Of a stretch of DNA of 31,340 nucleotides, positions 22,501 to 31,340 are shown piece by piece; position 1 is the first letter of the stretch, and every line of letters begins with the position of its first letter. The notes under the pieces are model-generated. The model was not told the DNA's origin and ran no database searches. It was given only the letters and a program-made list of their open reading frames with translations. Source of the DNA: Gonium pectorale (Eukaryota > Chlorophyta > Chlorophyceae > Chlamydomonadales > Volvocaceae); assembly GCA_001584585.1 (NCBI GenBank), contig LSYV01000081.1, positions 267,643-298,982 of the forward strand, read 5' to 3'. The translations under genes and the position numbers were made by a program.

Positions 22501-24176
22501 CCCCGCAGCTACCGGCGGCAGCTGGAGACCATGACCACCGCGTTGACCCGCTCGGTGTCGCCCGGGCGCTACAAGTCCCCGCTGGCGGCGGCGCTGGCCA
22601 CCACTGGCGGCGCGGGCACGGTGACCCGCGGGTCGCTCGACCGCGAGCTGGCGGCCGTGGCCAGCCCGCTGCGCTCCAGCCTGCGCGCCTCCACACTGGC
22701 GCCGCGCTACTCGCCCCCGCCCGCCTCTGCGCTGGAGGAAGCGGCCAGCGATTACACGCTTGGGGCCATGCCCGAGGTGGGCCGCGGTCCAGGCGGTGGA
22801 GACGGGGGTGCAATGGGGGTCGTGAGGGAGGGACGGAGGGCGGGGCCGCTGCATGCGGCGTCCTTCTATGCTTGCAGCACAGGCTGAGTGCTGTGGATGC
22901 AGCACTTTGCTATTCAAGGCCCGAAAAGTTGACGTTCGCTCCACGTCTATTTCGTTTGTTGAAAGAGCGGTCGTGCGGCCCGTCGTATGCTCTTGGATCC
23001 CCTAGACCCACCCCATTCTCGTCAAACCGTGTCCTGACCCCCCCCCCCTTGGGCAGGTTGACAACGACCTGCTGAAGCGCACTCACCTGATCCGCTACAC
23101 GGCGGACCAGCTGACGGCGCTGCTTGCGGAGATGGGCTTCGACAAGCTGGACCTGCGCGGGTTCAGGATGAACGGCGTCGCAGGTGCGCGGGGCGGTGCG
23201 GGTTGCGGGGCGAGGCTAGGCGCATGGAGGAGCACCGTTTGGCACTCTTGACAAATCTTAGTGGCGTAGACCGCTGAGGTCGCTGTGTGCCCCCTGGTCA
23301 GCATGTGGCGCGTCTGTCCTGTAACTCTCCGCCCCACCCGCACGGCCCTGCCTCGCAGGCGTTGACTTGCTGGACATGACGGAGGACGAGATGATTGTGC
23401 GGCTACTGCTGCCCCGCCACAAGGTACGGCAAGGACGCACGAGCGGGTGCTAGTACTGGGGTCACCCTCTGCCCTGCGTGTCTGGGTCCGGGCGGGCAGC
23501 ACTGCTGGGTCGCGGCGTTGCCGACTTGCCGTCCTTACACAACTCCCTCCGTACCGTAGATGCACAACACCCCCCTCCGTTGATATGGATCCTCCCGATA
23601 CGTCCTCTCAACGTCTCTCCTCCGGTGCTCGACCCGATGCTTCCGTGCAGGTCCGCAAGCTGCGCGCCCTGCAGCGCGCGGTGGCCCTGTACGACCGCAT
23701 CGCCACGCTGCCCCGCCAGGTGAGACGTGGGTGGGGCATTGGGGTCGGGCAAGGTCGGTCGGGCGCAGGCGTTTGGGCGCCGTGCGCGCTGCGGGTGCTT
23801 GACAGGCGTTGCATGCACGTACGGTACGGCGCGCGTACGTACGGTACGACGCCAACGGCGATACGACGTCGGGTCGCATCGTGGCGCCGTGTCCCACACA
23901 CCGCCCGTTTCCCCCTCTTCCTTCCCCTCTCCACCACGAAGACCGCCTCACCAACCCAATGACCACCCCCGCTCACCGCAGGGCCGGCTGAGCGAGGTGG
24001 AGATGCGGCTGTTCCTGGCCAGCCAGGGCTGCACGTCCGCCGAGGTGGACAAGATCGTGCGGCTGTTCCGCAGCTTGGTGCGCACCGACCGGGCGGACTT
24101 CGTGACATTCTGGGACTTCGTCACCGCCTACGACTGGATCGCGCAGGCCTTCCGCATTTACAACATCTCGGCCTGA
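19526..24176 (+). CDS. armadillo-repeat plus SAM-domain protein (12 exons)
   Basis: Exons: 19526-19600, 19858-19917, 20064-20272, 20596-20896, 21131-21294, 21777-21937, 22234-22356, 22509-22776, 23057-23183, 23359-23423, 23651-23719, 23982-24176. The model gives about 605 residues. It begins with a short coiled segment (about 1-50). Armadillo-like helices follow (about 120-325), with GTTPVLVKLLSPL, GGGIGALVRLLRPDCEASVQ and GGVDLLVDLLVTGDAYTSEA. Next is a Pro/Ser/Thr/Arg-rich linker (325-450). A SAM domain follows (about 455-520: YTADQLTALLAEMGFDKL, then VDLLDMTEDEM). The C-terminal helices (545-600) resemble an EF-hand without calcium ligands. The order ARM then SAM recalls SARM1, but no TIR domain is present. 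Exon 3 needs one extra base, near CCC at 20084-20086, to stay in frame. Role unknown; scaffolding is inferred. Confidence 0.85.
23818..23852. repeat. clustered GTACG words in an ARM-SAM intron
   Basis: Five GTACG words and overlapping CGTACG palindromes are packed into about 35 bp around a GCGCGC centre, inside the last intron (23720-23981). Confidence 0.7.
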
Positions 24177-24881
24177 GCAGAAGGCATCAATCGAACCCGA
24201 ACCAGGGTCACGGCACACGTGATCCAACCACTGGGTTTCTTGAAAGTGGCTAGCGCCCTCCGGCTGGTCCATCGGTGACGACTTAACTTGGAGAGACTCA
24301 TCCTTACCTCGTGACAAGACGCTGGGCTCGTGACTTGCAGGCGTGCCGCGGGGCACGCGCAGGGCTGCTTCGCGCGGAGCCCTCCGAACATCCGAGTGCG
24401 GCTACATATACCTCGATTGGGGCAGTGAGAGGAAGGGGCTCTGTGATACGCAGCCCCGTCCCCATGTGTTTGGCCGGCGATCACGGCTCGCGTGTGATTG
24501 ACGGCAGGTGTGAGTGCACTGCGTATATGTGAATATGGCTCTCACTTCCGCACGCAACCGGAGAGGCGGGCCGTGAAGCAGTGGGTCCCAGCGTTACGGC
24601 GTTCATGACGGCGTGTGCATTCGTACCAGAGCATGTGCACATCGGCCTGACTGACTACTGAAGACCACCTAACGTGCGGGCGTTATGGGGCAGGCGGACT
24701 GAAAATCTCGGGCGGAGCTGTGATGCACTGCGGACGGAGACGGCAATGGGTACTAGCTCCTTGCACTGATTACCTGATAGGCGTTTGGACATTCGGATCC
24801 CGGCATCCACGTACTGGCAATCCTCGACTAGTTCTTGCGTGCGTGCGTGATCAAATTACTTCTTGCTTCGAGTCGGTGGCA

Positions 24882-24886
24882 TTACA
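24882..24886 (-). terminator. candidate TGTAA poly(A) signal for EIPR1
   Basis: TTACA on the plus strand reads TGTAA on the EIPR1 strand, about 525 bp after its stop. It is the first such word downstream of that gene. Confidence 0.4.
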
Positions 24887-25011
24887 GTTTAGCTCTTGAA
24901 ATGGAAGTCGGGGATACTCCGGTAAGTGTTGGTTTGTACATACGATATGTGAAACCGCGAGCCCGTGCGCGATCTCTCCGGATATCTTGAGGCCGGGGGA
25001 AACTCCGTGCC

Positions 25012-25016
25012 TGTAA
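25012..25016 (+). terminator. candidate TGTAA poly(A) signal for the ARM-SAM gene
   Basis: First plus-strand TGTAA after the ARM-SAM stop, about 835 bp downstream. The long distance makes it uncertain. Confidence 0.3.
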
Positions 25017-25409
25017 TCTGCCTTGCGCTGAGTCCGCTCTTGCGGCCGATGGGTCACACGGAAGCTGTCCAGCGTTGGCACAGGCCATCAATCGCGGAAG
25101 ATGCTCCAGCAAACCGCCCTCCAACAGCCACACACCACCAGCACGTCTTGATGTGGGCCGTGAATACCACGTAGTTTCAGATCACTGGGCCCAAACCGTG
25201 TTTGGCGTCTGTGCACAGCCGCCAGCCGCCCCTGCATGCTCGCCTGGCACCCCCGCCGCGCGGGGCCCCGCGCGCCAAGCTAACTCGCCGGCGCGGAGGC
25301 AAGGAGGAGGGAGCCCGGCGCATTATTTGATCGCCTGCCACGGACGCCTCCGGTGCAGCGGATGGATGTGAAACGGGCCTCACGCTGGCCATCCGGCTGC
25401 CCACCGGCC

Positions 25410-28400
25410 TCAGATGAGGATCTTGTACTTGATGTTCTTGGGCACCTTGTTAAGCGCCACGCGGCCGTCGAACGAGAGGCTGGCCAGCAGCCAGGGGTCG
25501 GCGGCGCTCCAGGCCAGGCCGTACAGGCTGTCGTCGTTCTCGTCCCAGCTCACCACCTTGCCGTCCAGGTCCCCGCTCCTGCACCGGCATTCCCAGCGGG
25601 AGACCGACAATCGTCAAGGAAGCCGTCCCTCGGCCCCCCGGTTCCTAGCTCTACACCAATCGCATGCACCATCTGGTCCTAGAGCCGATCAAATTCAAAG
25701 GGGTGGTCGGAGACACCCCAGCCTGGGTAGCACACGTACCTGGCGGGCGCTTTGGAGGCGGCAGACGCGGTCGACCCCGCCGCCGTAGTCGCCGCTGCCG
25801 CCGCGGGCGCCCCTGACGCCGCAGCCGCGGCGACCCCGCTGGCTGCATCCGCTGGCAGCACTGCCTGCGACGTGGCTGCTGCCGCCGCCGCAGCCAGGTT
25901 TGGCGTGTAGTACAAGTTGACGCAGCAGTCGGAGGAGCACGAGGCCACCAGCGAGTCGTGCACCGGGTTGTACGCGGCCCGCCACACCCAGTGCCGGTGG
26001 CCGCCAAGCTCAAGCAGCGGCTGAACGGGGTTTCTGCAGACCCGGGGGAAGGGGCATGGGGCCGGGCTGACGCTGGGGGGGCCTTGCGGACTGCTGCGGC
26101 TAAGGGGCCCCACGCCGCCTGAATGCGATGGATGTGTACGCAGCGTCGGCGGCGCGAACAGGCACTGTTAACAGGCAGCTAAGCCGCTGCGAGGGCGCCG
26201 ATGCTCAGGAGCGCATGGCTCGGTGGCCGGGTACCGGCGCCCGAATTCGTTGAAACTGTCCTAGCCGTAAATGACACAACGTGGGCACGGCCGACTTACG
26301 CACCGCAGCGGGCCAGGCACGGGTCGAGACGCGCGTTACGTCATCACTCCCGTCCTGACTCGGGCAGCTCCCGCCCACCGCAAGCCCGCCCCCGCCCCAC
26401 CTGAGGTCCCAGAAGCGCAGCTTGCAGTCGTCCCCGGCGGTGAGGATGCGCGTGTCGCAGTGCGGCGCGAAGCTGATGGAGCGCACCGGCATCTTGTGCG
26501 CCATCTTGATCTCGCCCATGGGCCGGCCGAGGGTCCGCAGGTCCCACGTCTGCAGGGGGCCAGGGATAGGGGGGAGGGGTGCAGGCGAGCAGCAGGAAAG
26601 GGCGGGGCAATGATTGGTTCCAAGGATGGGGCATGGAAGCGTGCAATGGGACTACCAAGCATGCGTCGCTCAGGAAGTCCAAGCTACCCACTTACAGGAG
26701 GATCAGGCACATGAAACTCCCCAGCCTCAAAACGAGCATTGTACATTCGGCCCAATGCGGCATGTGCGCAAGTGCCTACCGCCGCGCCAGCCCCATCCCA
26801 CTCTGACCCGGCTCCTGGGGTACTGGGCCTCCTCCCTCCCCCCGCCGCTCCTCCCGCCCCCCACCTCCCCCCACCCGTTTGCTCCTTTACACCTCCACCC
26901 GGGAGGCGAAACGAGTCAAGGACCGGATTGGCCGCCGTACGGGACAACGCTGTTTGCGCCCAGCTCGTCGTTACTCATTCCCCTTCACCTTTCCCCTCCC
27001 CCCCCCCACCTGCACGTCGTTGCTGCCCGCCGTGCACAGCAGCGAGGCGTTGCGCGGGTGAAGCGCCCCCGACCACAGCTGCACCATCTCACCAGCGGGG
27101 CAGCTCGAGGTGGCCTGCACCGGGGCGGGCGGGCGGCGGAGGGCAGAGGGCGGAGGGGGGGGGGGTGCACGCAGCGAGATTGGCCTCAACCTTGAGGTAT
27201 TCCTTACAACCCGGTCAGCTCAGTGCGGCACTTGAATACAGATACGAAACAGAAGTATGGATTACGCTAAGCCGGACCTTGCACTCACGCCCCACCCGCG
27301 TACAATAGCCTCTGCCGCCCCCGCCCAACCGCCCCACCCCACCTCTGCCCCCGCCTCCGTGATGGCCCACTTGCGCAGGTGGCCCTCCTCCACCGTCACC
27401 ACCGTGTCCGATTGCTGCGAGCTCCACAGCGCGCTGCGGAGCTCGCAGCGGCGGAGGGGCAGGGCGTGGGGAGAGGTTGGGCGTGTGACGTGTGCAGTAG
27501 GGCGTAAAGCGGGTGTTGGACGGGCAGGAAGCGTCGGATTCGCGAAGCCTCTGTTGGAATGCGGAGGGAAAACGTCGCCCCAAACCGTCATCGCTCCTTT
27601 CTGCTCTTCTCCCGCCTCGGGACGCCGGCACACGGCCAGGCTGCGCTCGCCACCACGCAGCGTGTCCATATAAGGCATGAACCCGGATTCCATGTGACCC
27701 TAGCCTTGCCCGGTCGTCCGCCGTCCTGCTCGCAAGCCGAGAAGGCTGCGCCTTCAACCTGACGTGAGAGAGTAACAGCTCCAACCCGTCCATCTGCCCT
27801 TCTCCGACGCGCCCTCCCCTTTCCCGCGCCCTCCCTCCCTTCCTCCCTCCCTCCCTCCCTCGTCTCTCCCCTCCGCACCATCGCATTGCTCCGCTGACGC
27901 CCGGCAGCTCCGCCTGCTGCTCCAGCGCCTCCCCCTCCGCGGCCGGGCGCCCCGAGGGCTCGCCCTCGCCCGAACCCGCGGGGGCGCGCCACAGCGAGGC
28001 AGTGCTGTTGCCGCCTGTGGAGGTGCGGAGAGGCGCGGGTGGCCCGGGGGGCCAGCGCGGGCAGGCGGGCATGGGGGGATACAAGAGAGCGGTCGGCGGT
28101 TGGCGTGCAGGACAGCCGCAACGGGCATAGGAACGCCGACTGATCAGCATTCTGATGGCAACTTGGTAGATGCAATTCACACTGCCGCAGCCTCAATCAA
28201 CCGGCATGGTGCTTTGCCATGCAGCTGAGCAAGCCGGCGGCAACGAGCGGCGAGGAGCCACATCATGGCGCTCCCGAGCAGCCCGGACGGCTGCCCAAAA
28301 CAGTCGTTCCCCTGCAGGGGCAAGCCTGCCTGGATCGAAACAGCCCGCCGGTGTAGAGGCATGCGGGCACCGCCACCGCCACCGCCACAGCCATGGCCCT

Positions 28401-29298
28401 CCACCGCTTCTACACGGCGTGTACCGCAGCAACCACCCCCATCGCCAGGACTGTCCCGCCTTATCCGCCGCGCGCGAAGACCGCCCCGGCCCCGTCCTGG
28501 CCCACATTAGCGGATGCGCGAGTTCGCACCGCAGGGTAGTAGAGGGGAGGGGAGGGTACCGTAGGGACAGGCACGGGTACGCACGCGCGCACACACGCAG
28601 CGCCCTTCCCCCGGCCTGGCCCACCAAGCCCCCGGTCCCCTCCCGCCGGTGCGCCGCCGCAGCTCCGGCGCTGCGTCTGACCCACCCTTGGCCCACACGG
28701 TTATGAAGAGATCGTCCCGCGTGGGGCAGGGGGCGATGTCCCACATCTCCGCCGGGTGAGCCCACGCGCGCCGGCAGGCCAGCTGCTCATTGTCCGCGTC
28801 GTACTGGAGGAGCCGGATCTGTTGACGGGGGAGCGCCAATGGACCGGGCCACCGGCGCATGGAGTCGCCAGGCGGAGCGGCTGGTATGCGTGCTGAGCTA
28901 TGCAGCAGGGGTGTTTGAGTCGCGCCGCAGACCACCACGCGGGTCAGGTCCCCCGGTACTCCTTACACGCAGAGGCCATGAGCTGACTAGGCACGAAGTG
29001 TTTCGGTCATTAGGCTGGCCGGCTATTGCGGCACCACGGGTTGCAAGCCGCTTCCACGTGCGTGGGTCGGGGTTGGGTCTGCCATAGAGGACGTGGCCAC
29101 TCGATGCGCAAAGCCACCATCCACGGCGCATGCCCCTGTCCCCATCCCACCCTTCAGTCGTCCAAACTGCCCCACCTCGTTCTCCTCGCGCAGCGCGGTC
29201 GTGCCCACCAGCCACTTGGAGCTGATCGTGTCGCATGGCAGCGCTACTAGTACCCTCGCCTGGTACTTGAGCTGGTAGGTGGTAGATGCCTCGCCCAT
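25410..29298 (-). CDS. EIPR1: EARP-interacting WD40 protein EIPR1/TSSC1 (8 exons)
   Basis: EIPR1 is a beta-propeller protein that binds the GARP and EARP tethering complexes and supports endosome recycling and retrograde transport to the Golgi. Exons in transcript order: 29298-29176, 28818-28686, 28014-27879, 27433-27343, 27114-27010, 26549-26401, 26033-25740, 25578-25410. All phases agree, giving 399 residues against 387 in human. Diagnostic matches are TYQLKYQARVL and WLVGTTAL at the N terminus, HPAEMWDIAPCP, AGDDCKLRFWDLR (human has CGDDCKVKFWDTR), GHRHWVWRAAYNPVHDSLV, and the C terminus ADPWLLASLSFDGRVALNKV followed by a KYKILI end. An Ala/Ser/Thr-rich insert (residues about 293-344) sits between the last two blades, where the human protein has an acidic loop. 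The start ATG at 29298 is the first in frame and gives a human-like N terminus. Confidence 0.94.
27830..27861. repeat. CTCC tetranucleotide microsatellite in an EIPR1 intron
   Basis: About eight CTCC/TCCC units with one interruption lie 18 bp or more inside intron 3, just past its donor. On the transcript strand this is a purine-rich GGGA/GGAG tract. Confidence 0.8.
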
Positions 29299-29859
29299 GA
29301 TCACCTCCTCAAGCAGCTATAGAGCCCAGGGAGTGGAGTTCCGAGCCCGTCTGTTGTTTCCCACGCTGTGTCGCTGCTGTCAAAGCCCCCAGTTACTGTT
29401 GATTACCAATGCATCGGTTCTCGAGACGCACGTTGCATTGTATGGTGTCGTTGGATTCAACAAGTACGCGAAGGTGCGTTGTTTGAGCAGGAGCTTGATG
29501 AAAAGTGCGAGTGCAGATGCCCGGATAGGTATTGTGTCGGGGGACGTGGCCTGGCCGGAGGAAGCATCTGTGACGAGCAGTACGGGCGTAGAACGTCTTG
29601 GCCCCGTGCCAACCCAATTGCCCCACCCAATTGCACGTTTGTTCCGTGTCGCGGCCTCAGGGCTGCGGCCTGTGTCTGGAACTTTCTCTCGCATTGCACA
29701 CGCAGCGCATGCCCCGTTGGCGCCATGCAGTCAATCACCCCGTCCAACCCAACAATTGCGCAAATTCGATCACACACCAATCGCGACCCATGTTCGGCTG
29801 CACAGCGAAGGGGCACTGCTGTCCCAAGCCTGTGCCAGTACCCCGCCAGGAAGCCCCCG
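29299..29859. promoter_or_regulatory. divergent intergenic region (EIPR1 / SET gene)
   Basis: The 561 bp between the two start codons must include both leaders and promoters. An open plus-strand frame runs through much of it into the SET gene's first exon. It lacks a convincing protein character, and an earlier in-frame start or an upstream exon cannot be fully excluded. No defined box is recognisable. Confidence 0.5.
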
Positions 29860-31239
29860 ATGCGGGCGCCAGCACCCGCCGTGGCGCTTAAGGCCTACGC
29901 GAGAGCTGTGGCTCCCGCGCGGTCTCCGTCAACACACACTGACGAGTTTGAGCATCCGTCTCTGCGGGAGCAGCTGGGCTCCCAGCAGAGCTTTTACGCG
30001 CCCCTGGAGGTGGTGTCGGTGGAAGGTGAGTCCAGCAACGGCCATCGCCGAAGCCCTAGCATGGTGGGTGTTAAGAAAGCATCCTTTAATGTATGACGGA
30101 ACGGCGGCCCCTAGAGTGCGTCTGTACCAAAGTCACCAATAAGATGGCAACTCATGATACGGGGGCCAACCCCAGGTGCCGCATAACGCGCAAAGGATGG
30201 TCCCTGCCCATTCTCTCTTTCCCCCGCCCTTGCGCAGGCAAGGGGAGGGGCGTCGTGGCCCGGCGGGACCTGGCTGCAGGGCAGCTGCTGCTGGCCTCTG
30301 CCCCGCTGGCAATCGTGGAGGGACCCGCCCTCCAGGGGCCAGCCACGGGTCCGGGCGGCGCGGCGCCAGTCGTCGCCGCCGACCTGGCCGCCCTGCTGTC
30401 CCGCAGCCGATTGAGCCGCCGCCAGTCCCGGCTGCTGGACGCGCTGTTCAGCGGCGGCGAGCTGTGGTCCCCGGTGACAGGGCCGCAGGAGGCGGAGCAG
30501 CCGCGCTCTGCTGCGCTGGAGCGGCAGGACGGTGGTGTTGCAGGCGCCGCCTATGCCGATGCCACCGGTGCAGCTGCTGCGGGTCGCTGCCTGCAGCTGT
30601 CCAGCTTGTCGCCGCTGGCGGAGGGTGCGCTGCGGGGCGTGCGGCGGCCGGACGGAGCGGTGGTGGCCCTTGCGGAGGCGGCGGAGGCGGCGTTTGGCCG
30701 CGACGGTGTGGCACACGGAGCCGCCGAGGGTCTTCCCGACGTTGTCGCGCTCCAGTACGGCGACGCCGTCGCGTACAACTGTTACGGCGAGCCGTGCACC
30801 GACCGCCTGCTGGCCGCGCTGTTGGGACCGCAGGTGGGACCGCAGGTGGGACCGCAGGTGGACAAGGCCCCTGTCCCGGATTTCGGGCTTCCTGAGCCCT
30901 ACCGCCTGCGCAGCCCGCAGCGCGTATGGCCATACCGCGCTTGTACCAACAACATGAAACAAACCCGTACTGCGCGTATGCCGAAGAGCAGGCTGCACCC
31001 ACGGGTTTCAATCTGCCACTTTTATTTATCTCTTTGGCGCATCGCCCGGCGGCGTTTGGGTCCAACGCCTGTTCCCCGACCCATGCGCGCAGGCTGACGG
31101 CGGCGGCAGCTTCGTTGGCCTGTGGGCCGACTTTGCGATGCTGAACCACAGCTGCTGCCCCAACACCACCAACCTGGTGGGCGGGCCGCGCCGCCGCATG
31201 CTGGTGCGGGCCACACAGCCCATCGCCGCGGGCGAGGAG
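29860..31239 (+). CDS. SET-domain protein, probable lysine methyltransferase (3' partial)
   Basis: Exons 29860-30025, 30238-30923 and 31093-31239 are in consistent phase, giving 333 visible residues. The gene continues beyond the right edge after a GTGCGC donor. The first exon (product begins MRAPAPAVALKAYARAV) is basic and Ala-rich and could be an organelle-targeting sequence, though this is unproven. Exon 2 opens the SET fold with GKGRGVVARRDLAAGQLL (about 56-73). An Ala/Gly-rich insert follows, with NCYGEPC near its end and then three GPQV repeats. Exon 3 carries the signature LWADFAMLNHSCCPNT (about 294-309), whose NHSC contributes to the S-adenosylmethionine site. The downstream GEEV-like motif and post-SET tyrosine lie outside the window. 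There is no MYND cysteine cluster between the two SET halves, so it is not a canonical SMYD. Substrate unknown: histone or non-histone. Confidence 0.88.
30825..30860 (+). repeat. three in-frame 12 bp repeats coding for GPQV
   Basis: Three exact GGACCGCAGGTG units lie in exon 2 of the SET gene. Each contains CAG-GTGGG(A), a match to a splice donor, so the repeat also multiplies donor-like sites in phase 0. Confidence 0.9.
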
Positions 31240-31308
31240 GTGCGCGCGACGCGGCGCGGCAGGGCGGGGCGGACTGGGCTCGGGCGGGATGCGTTTCTCC
31301 TCATCCAT

Positions 31309-31329
31309 CCACCCACCCACCCACCCACC
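31309..31329. repeat. ACCC tetranucleotide microsatellite
   Basis: About five ACCC units lie inside the SET-gene intron that runs off the right edge. Confidence 0.8.
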
Positions 31330-31340
31330 GACCGCCCACC

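Larger units (their letters stand above)
24177..25409. other. convergent intergenic region (ARM-SAM / EIPR1)
   Basis: Both flanking genes end here, so it should consist mainly of two 3' untranslated regions. No coding exon is recognised. Candidate poly(A) signals are TGTAA at 25012-25016 for the plus-strand gene and TTACA at 24882-24886 for the minus-strand gene. If both are used, the transcripts overlap by about 130 bp. Confidence 0.5.

Noticed and set aside
27215..28180. Minus-strand open frame of 321 codons in EIPR1
   Set aside because: It contains exon 3 but otherwise reads through introns and a CTCC microsatellite. The spliced model matches EIPR1 throughout.
1..31340. CRISPR array, bacterial operon, phage or transposon genes
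   Set aside because: No spaced identical repeats, transposase, integrase or reverse-transcriptase motifs were found. The genes are intron-rich and eukaryotic.

Overview
The window looks like nuclear DNA of a green alga of the Chlamydomonas/Volvox type. It is GC-rich, its genes are split by many short introns (mostly GT-AG, donors often GTGCG, GTGAG or GTACG, acceptors nearly always CAG), it carries C/G-rich microsatellites, and it encodes a plastid-targeted subunit of ferredoxin-thioredoxin reductase. No bacterial operon, rRNA, tRNA, CRISPR array or transposon was seen.

Layout, left to right. Positions 1-230 hold a degenerate tandem repeat of about 41 bp that runs in from the left edge. A single-exon MYND zinc-finger gene lies on the minus strand (2373-3985), with three apparent one-base frame breaks. 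After about 2.3 kb without a convincing gene comes a ten-exon minus-strand gene for the alpha subunit of the translation factor eIF2B (6348-9868). Across a short divergent region, a 27-exon plus-strand gene encodes a long coiled-coil protein of unknown function (10263-17589). The two-exon FTR variable-chain gene (17852-18286) follows closely. A 12-exon plus-strand gene encodes an armadillo-repeat plus SAM-domain protein (19526-24176). It converges on the eight-exon minus-strand WD40 gene EIPR1/TSSC1 (25410-29298). A SET-domain gene (from 29860) starts divergently from EIPR1 and leaves the window at the right edge.

Functionally this is a mixed eukaryotic neighbourhood: translation control (eIF2B alpha), chloroplast redox signalling (FTR), endosome/Golgi retrograde traffic (EIPR1), a probable lysine methyltransferase (SET) and three proteins of unknown role (MYND, coiled coil, ARM-SAM). 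Nothing shows that the genes form one pathway. The items most worth a second look are the ARM-SAM protein, whose layout recalls the front part of SARM1 without a TIR domain; the coiled-coil gene, in which 21 of 26 introns are in phase 0; and the clustered frame breaks in the MYND gene, next to about 5.4 kb of coding sequence in four other complete genes that stays in frame.

Exon models were built by hand from splice signals, reading-frame continuity and remembered family sequences. All are internally phase-consistent, but transcript ends, promoters and the ends of untranslated regions are not established.
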